Assembly (NCBI GenBank): GCA_004335635.1
Contig: QAXH01002028.1
Location: 9,289-20,019, forward strand
Source: Chloromonas sp. AAM2
Lineage: Eukaryota; Chlorophyta; Chlorophyceae; Chlamydomonadales; Chlamydomonadaceae
Direction of reading: 5' to 3'
DNA length: 10,731 nucleotides
The position numbers and the translations under genes were made by a program. The notes below the pieces were generated by a model. It did not search any database. It saw nothing but the letters and a program-made list of their open reading frames with translations, and was not told where the DNA came from. Shown piece by piece: positions 8,409-10,731 of the stretch (the first letter of the stretch is position 1; every line of letters starts with the position of its first letter).

Positions 8409-9456
8409 AGCCGCGATGCAGTCTACACGATGCAGAGCAATAACGTATCCAGTGTGCGATGGCTGCGCTTGAACGTAAACCGGCGCCCGTGCAGTGTCAC
8501 ACAGTTGACAGCCTCGGTCCGACCGATGACGCAATGAGCTCGGCAGGTGCAGCCCTGGCAGTGCTGCACATTGCAAAACGGACGGGCCACAACACCTGTC
8601 ATACCTGAACAAGCATCACACCCTCATCCTCAACGAGATCTTTGGGGCCATTGGTTTCCTCCGGGACATATTGATCGACGCTGTTTCGCTGTATGCGAGA
8701 TTTCTTTGCGGTTTTCCATGAACAACCCTCAGTAACTGTGCCGCGTTGTACGCGGCGCTGCTCTTCAGGCTTGTGTGCATTGGGACAGAGCCATGACGGC
8801 CTTTGTGCTTCTTCAGCTTTGCTAACATCCGTAGCGCCCTTGAGGGTCAGGCCACCTGCTGATAAAAAAAATATGTTTGCAACACTGGCAAACTTCCTTT
8901 TTTATCTGAGCGTTGTACACGAGGAGCGTGGTCTTTCCTTCAGAAATGCTTGCAAACTAGACTCTGTTCAAGGTGTCTTGCCATGGGTGTACGTTCTGGC
9001 ATGGTTCTAAGTGTCATGAGTTAGCCATCTACGCCTAACATCCGGATAAGGCTTACGGCTGGTGCTCGCAGTCTCACCCTCGTGTCACATCATGATTTCG
9101 TGTCACCCTTGCCTAATTCTGCACGAATGCGCTAACAGTAAAGCTTGTGACCTGCCCGATAGTCATGTCTTTACTTTGCGTCCATGTCTTCTCCGAAACA
9201 AAGCGCCCAGTAGTCGTTGCTGCCTGGACAATCGCTGCATGAAAATGCGCGTCTGCTTGAAAACTAGGCCCAGTTCAGGTGAGAAAGTACTAAGTATTCG
9301 AAAATGAACACCATGAGGAAAATCCGCTCGGTCAGCGAAACCGCACTTGCAGGCCAGGAAGCAGTTTAATAAGCCCTGGTGGCGCTCACCCGAGAAGACT
9401 AGCGCGCGTCGATACACTACCGTTGCATGTGTGTGCTGTCAGGTGTAGCCTCTGTC
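8409..9456. other. Region without a supported gene, upstream of the HSPA12 N-terminal half
   Basis: The promoter of the minus-strand HSPA12 fragment should lie at the left end, but no motif stands out. The frame of its exon 1 stays open upstream to 8612, so a longer N-terminus cannot be excluded. Around 8605-8720 both strands have open, coding-like frames; the minus one ends in a good donor (TTCAG/GTATGA at 8605/8604). Neither matches a family I know. A nested hairpin lies at 8861-8906. Small open frames up to 9457 look random. Confidence 0.4.
8861..8906. other. Nested inverted repeat (potential 46-nt hairpin)
   Basis: Outer arms are GATAAAAAA (8861-8869) and its exact reverse complement TTTTTTATC (8898-8906). 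Inner arms are GTTTGC (8875-8880) and GCAAAC (8888-8893) around a 7-nt loop, with a small internal loop between the two stems. It may be structural or fortuitous. Confidence 0.5.
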
Positions 9457-9896
9457 ATGGCACGTCCAGGAGGCAAGTCAAGTGACGAGCGTGGTGTGAA
9501 GATGACGCCCAAGCGGGATGGATATCAAGCACAGGTACGCGATACCAAGCAGTATCGATAGCGTCGTGCAGTACTCCGTTCATCAATCAGACATTTCCCT
9601 ACCTTCCATCCCAACAACACCACTTGGAATCGTGTGCTATGCAGGTGTGGGTCAGCCTTGGGCAGCTTGAGGCTTTCAAGCAGCAGCCTGAAGGCAAAGG
9701 AGGGCGCCACCAGGAGCGCGACAAGGCGTTCAACTTCAGTGGACCTTACTTCATGGTGGTGCCAGCTGGCCCATACAGCACTATCAAGGAAGCTGATGGT
9801 GCTTGTGCAGGCTATGTACAGGATCTGAGACGAAGGCTGAGGGATGACATCAACTACACTCTGTCCACCAGGCCATCACATCTCAGTCTCACATGA
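9457..9896 (+). CDS. Small two-exon protein of unknown function
   Basis: Exon 1 is 9457-9534 and exon 2 is 9645-9896 (TGA), joined in phase 0 across a 110-nt intron (CACAG/GTACGC..TATGCAG), giving 109 residues. I do not recognise the family with confidence. The N-terminus is basic (GGKSSDERGVKMTPKRDG). The join reads GYQAQVWVSLGQLEAF, which vaguely recalls the GV-x-x-W-x-A-x-V-x-x-x-G-x-F strands of an AP2-type DNA-binding domain. This is followed by a charged stretch, then FSGPYFMVVPAGPYST and an amphipathic helix with LRRRLRDD. An in-frame ATG at 9427 is an alternative start. A CAG/GTG acceptor-like site at 9440 means an upstream exon is possible. It has no signal peptide or transmembrane segment. 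It sits tail-to-tail with the truncated RAD51, occupying space where the rest of RAD51 would be expected. Confidence 0.55.
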
Positions 9897-9950
9897 CACG
9901 AAATCAACGTCACTCCACGACGTCACTGCCCATCTCACAAGATTGTCCCA

Positions 9951-10079
9951 GAATATATATATCAATGCGTTCATATATCAATGCGTTGAAGTATATTGAA
10001 TGCGTTGGGTTTATTATTATATTTATGCGCAACCCAACGCATTAAGAATGAAGCATGAATGAAGCATCTATGCGTTGTG
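9951..10079. repeat. AT-rich cluster of ATGCGTT repeats with a 13-bp palindrome
   Basis: ATGCGTT occurs at 9965, 9981, 10000 and 10070, and inverted at 10036-10042. Two adjacent 16-bp units, ATATATCAATGCGTTC and ATATATCAATGCGTTG, lie at 9957-9988. AATGCGTTGGGTT (9999-10011) pairs perfectly with AACCCAACGCATT (10031-10043) around a 19-nt AT-rich loop. The composition differs sharply from the GC-balanced surroundings. The right edge coincides with the point where RAD51 similarity stops, so it may be an inserted element. Confidence 0.75.
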
Positions 10080-10731
10080 AGCGCGGGCGTAACACACGTT
10101 TTCCAGCACATCCGCTACATCAAGGCCATACCTGCGCAGGCACACTGTTGCTAGGTGCACTGTTAGCCGGGATAGTACGTTCATCCATGGCAGAGCTCAG
10201 GCGGCACTGACATCGCCCAAGTGAAAGCTGAAAGCAGGTGCAAGTGCTCAGTCTGTGCGCCAGGCTCAACAACCTTGTTCTTGAGCATGCGGCGCATAAG
10301 AGGCCTAGGTGGTTGGCGCATTCATGGCGGCAAGGCAGTGTTCACTTAGATGTGTGGCGCTTGAGAGGCCAAAGTGGTTGCTCCTAAAACTCAACACCTA
10401 CTTCTCTGCAATCTGTGCAAGGCGCTGTGGTCTGATTGTGCCCTCAGTGTCAATGTAGAGCACCTTGCCCCTCCGCACCTCCCATATCCGAGGGTAACTG
10501 TAGGGCAGCCAAGCAGTTAACGTCAAATGACGAATTGTGCATGCAGAGACAGGGCGCCTGAATCGCATGCACTGGAAGCTGGACAACTGCAAGGTATGCA
10601 AACGTAGGATAGAAAAGTCGGCATCACAGGCCAGCTGCAAACCACTGCCTGTTGAAGATGGGCATGCATCGTGCACAGCGCACCTGACTCGTGACGCACA
10701 ATGTGTGGCAGAGCTGTGTCTTGCCGCATCT
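10068..10731 (-). pseudogene. RAD51: RAD51 recombinase fragment, frameshifted and truncated
   Basis: RAD51 is the eukaryotic RecA-family recombinase that coats single-stranded DNA for strand exchange. Three minus-strand exons are visible. The first is 10731-10684 (cut by the window end): RCGKTQLCHTLCVTSQ, which carries the GKT of Walker A. The second is 10497-10402: LPSDMGGAEG, then GKVLYIDTEGTIRPQRL and QIAE; the ATPase YIDTEGT motif has I where F is usual before RP. The third is 10131-10068: YGLDVADVLENVCYARAHN, then TAG. Exon 2 is 96 nt but phases require length 2 mod 3. The frame changes at GAGGGGCAAG (10466-10475), where one G fewer would give E-G-K. Similarity stops after ARAHN, where the family continues with T-D-H and most of the ATPase core. 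The residues favour RAD51 over DMC1 and look plant-like. Upstream exons lie outside the window. Confidence 0.82.
10288..10380. repeat. Imperfect 28-bp direct repeat in RAD51 intron 2
   Basis: The segments 10288-10315 and 10353-10380 match at 23 of 28 positions (core GGCGC..AGAGGCC..GTGGTTG). Both lie in the intron 10401-10132. This looks like an old local duplication. Confidence 0.6.

Noticed and set aside
10068..10080. GC-AG intron donor after the RAD51 ARAHN codons
   Set aside because: The site AAC/GCATAG does not fit the AG/GCAAGT consensus, and no later RAD51 exon exists in the window to be joined.

Overview
The window looks like nuclear DNA of a green alga (Chlorophyta; a trebouxiophyte would fit, but this is inference). 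Genes are broken by short GT..AG introns of about 85-410 nt with CAG/GTG-type junctions. The RAD51 fragment reads like the plant/algal form. A mitochondrial ribosomal protein is encoded with a spliceosomal intron. There are no bacterial operons or ribosome binding sites. All exon joins below were made by eye from splice consensus, phase and family motifs.

Layout, left to right. (1) 438-1245, minus: a two-exon gene resembling the N-terminal part of mitochondrial ribosomal protein S3. (2) 1246-3037: no gene I can support. (3) 3038-4629, minus: five clean, phase-consistent exons encoding the C-terminal half of an HSPA12-type Hsp70. (4) 4916-6095, plus: three exons of a small single-pass membrane protein. 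(5) 6096-7330: non-coding, with a perfect hairpin and a 19-bp inverted-repeat pair. (6) 7331-8408, minus: four exons of the N-terminal half of an HSPA12-type Hsp70, with a reading-frame break in exon 2 and a 27-bp tandem array on the 3' splice site of exon 4. (7) 8409-9456: no firm gene. (8) 9457-9896, plus: a two-exon gene of unknown function. (9) 9951-10079: an AT-rich repeat and palindrome cluster. (10) 10068-10731, minus: three exons of RAD51, frameshifted and cut off at that AT-rich cluster; its 5' part lies beyond the window.

The genes do not form a pathway. The notable theme is disruption. The two HSPA12 halves lie in the right order and orientation for one gene, but the central part, including the family's DxGGGT phosphate-binding block, was not found between them, and a membrane-protein gene on the other strand occupies that space. 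RAD51 is broken twice. The most unusual single structure is the 27-bp array at 7482-7641: every unit carries a splice acceptor plus the conserved L-T-V-P-A-M codons, so any acceptor choice keeps the frame. Assembly or base-calling errors could explain part of the disruption and should be excluded first.
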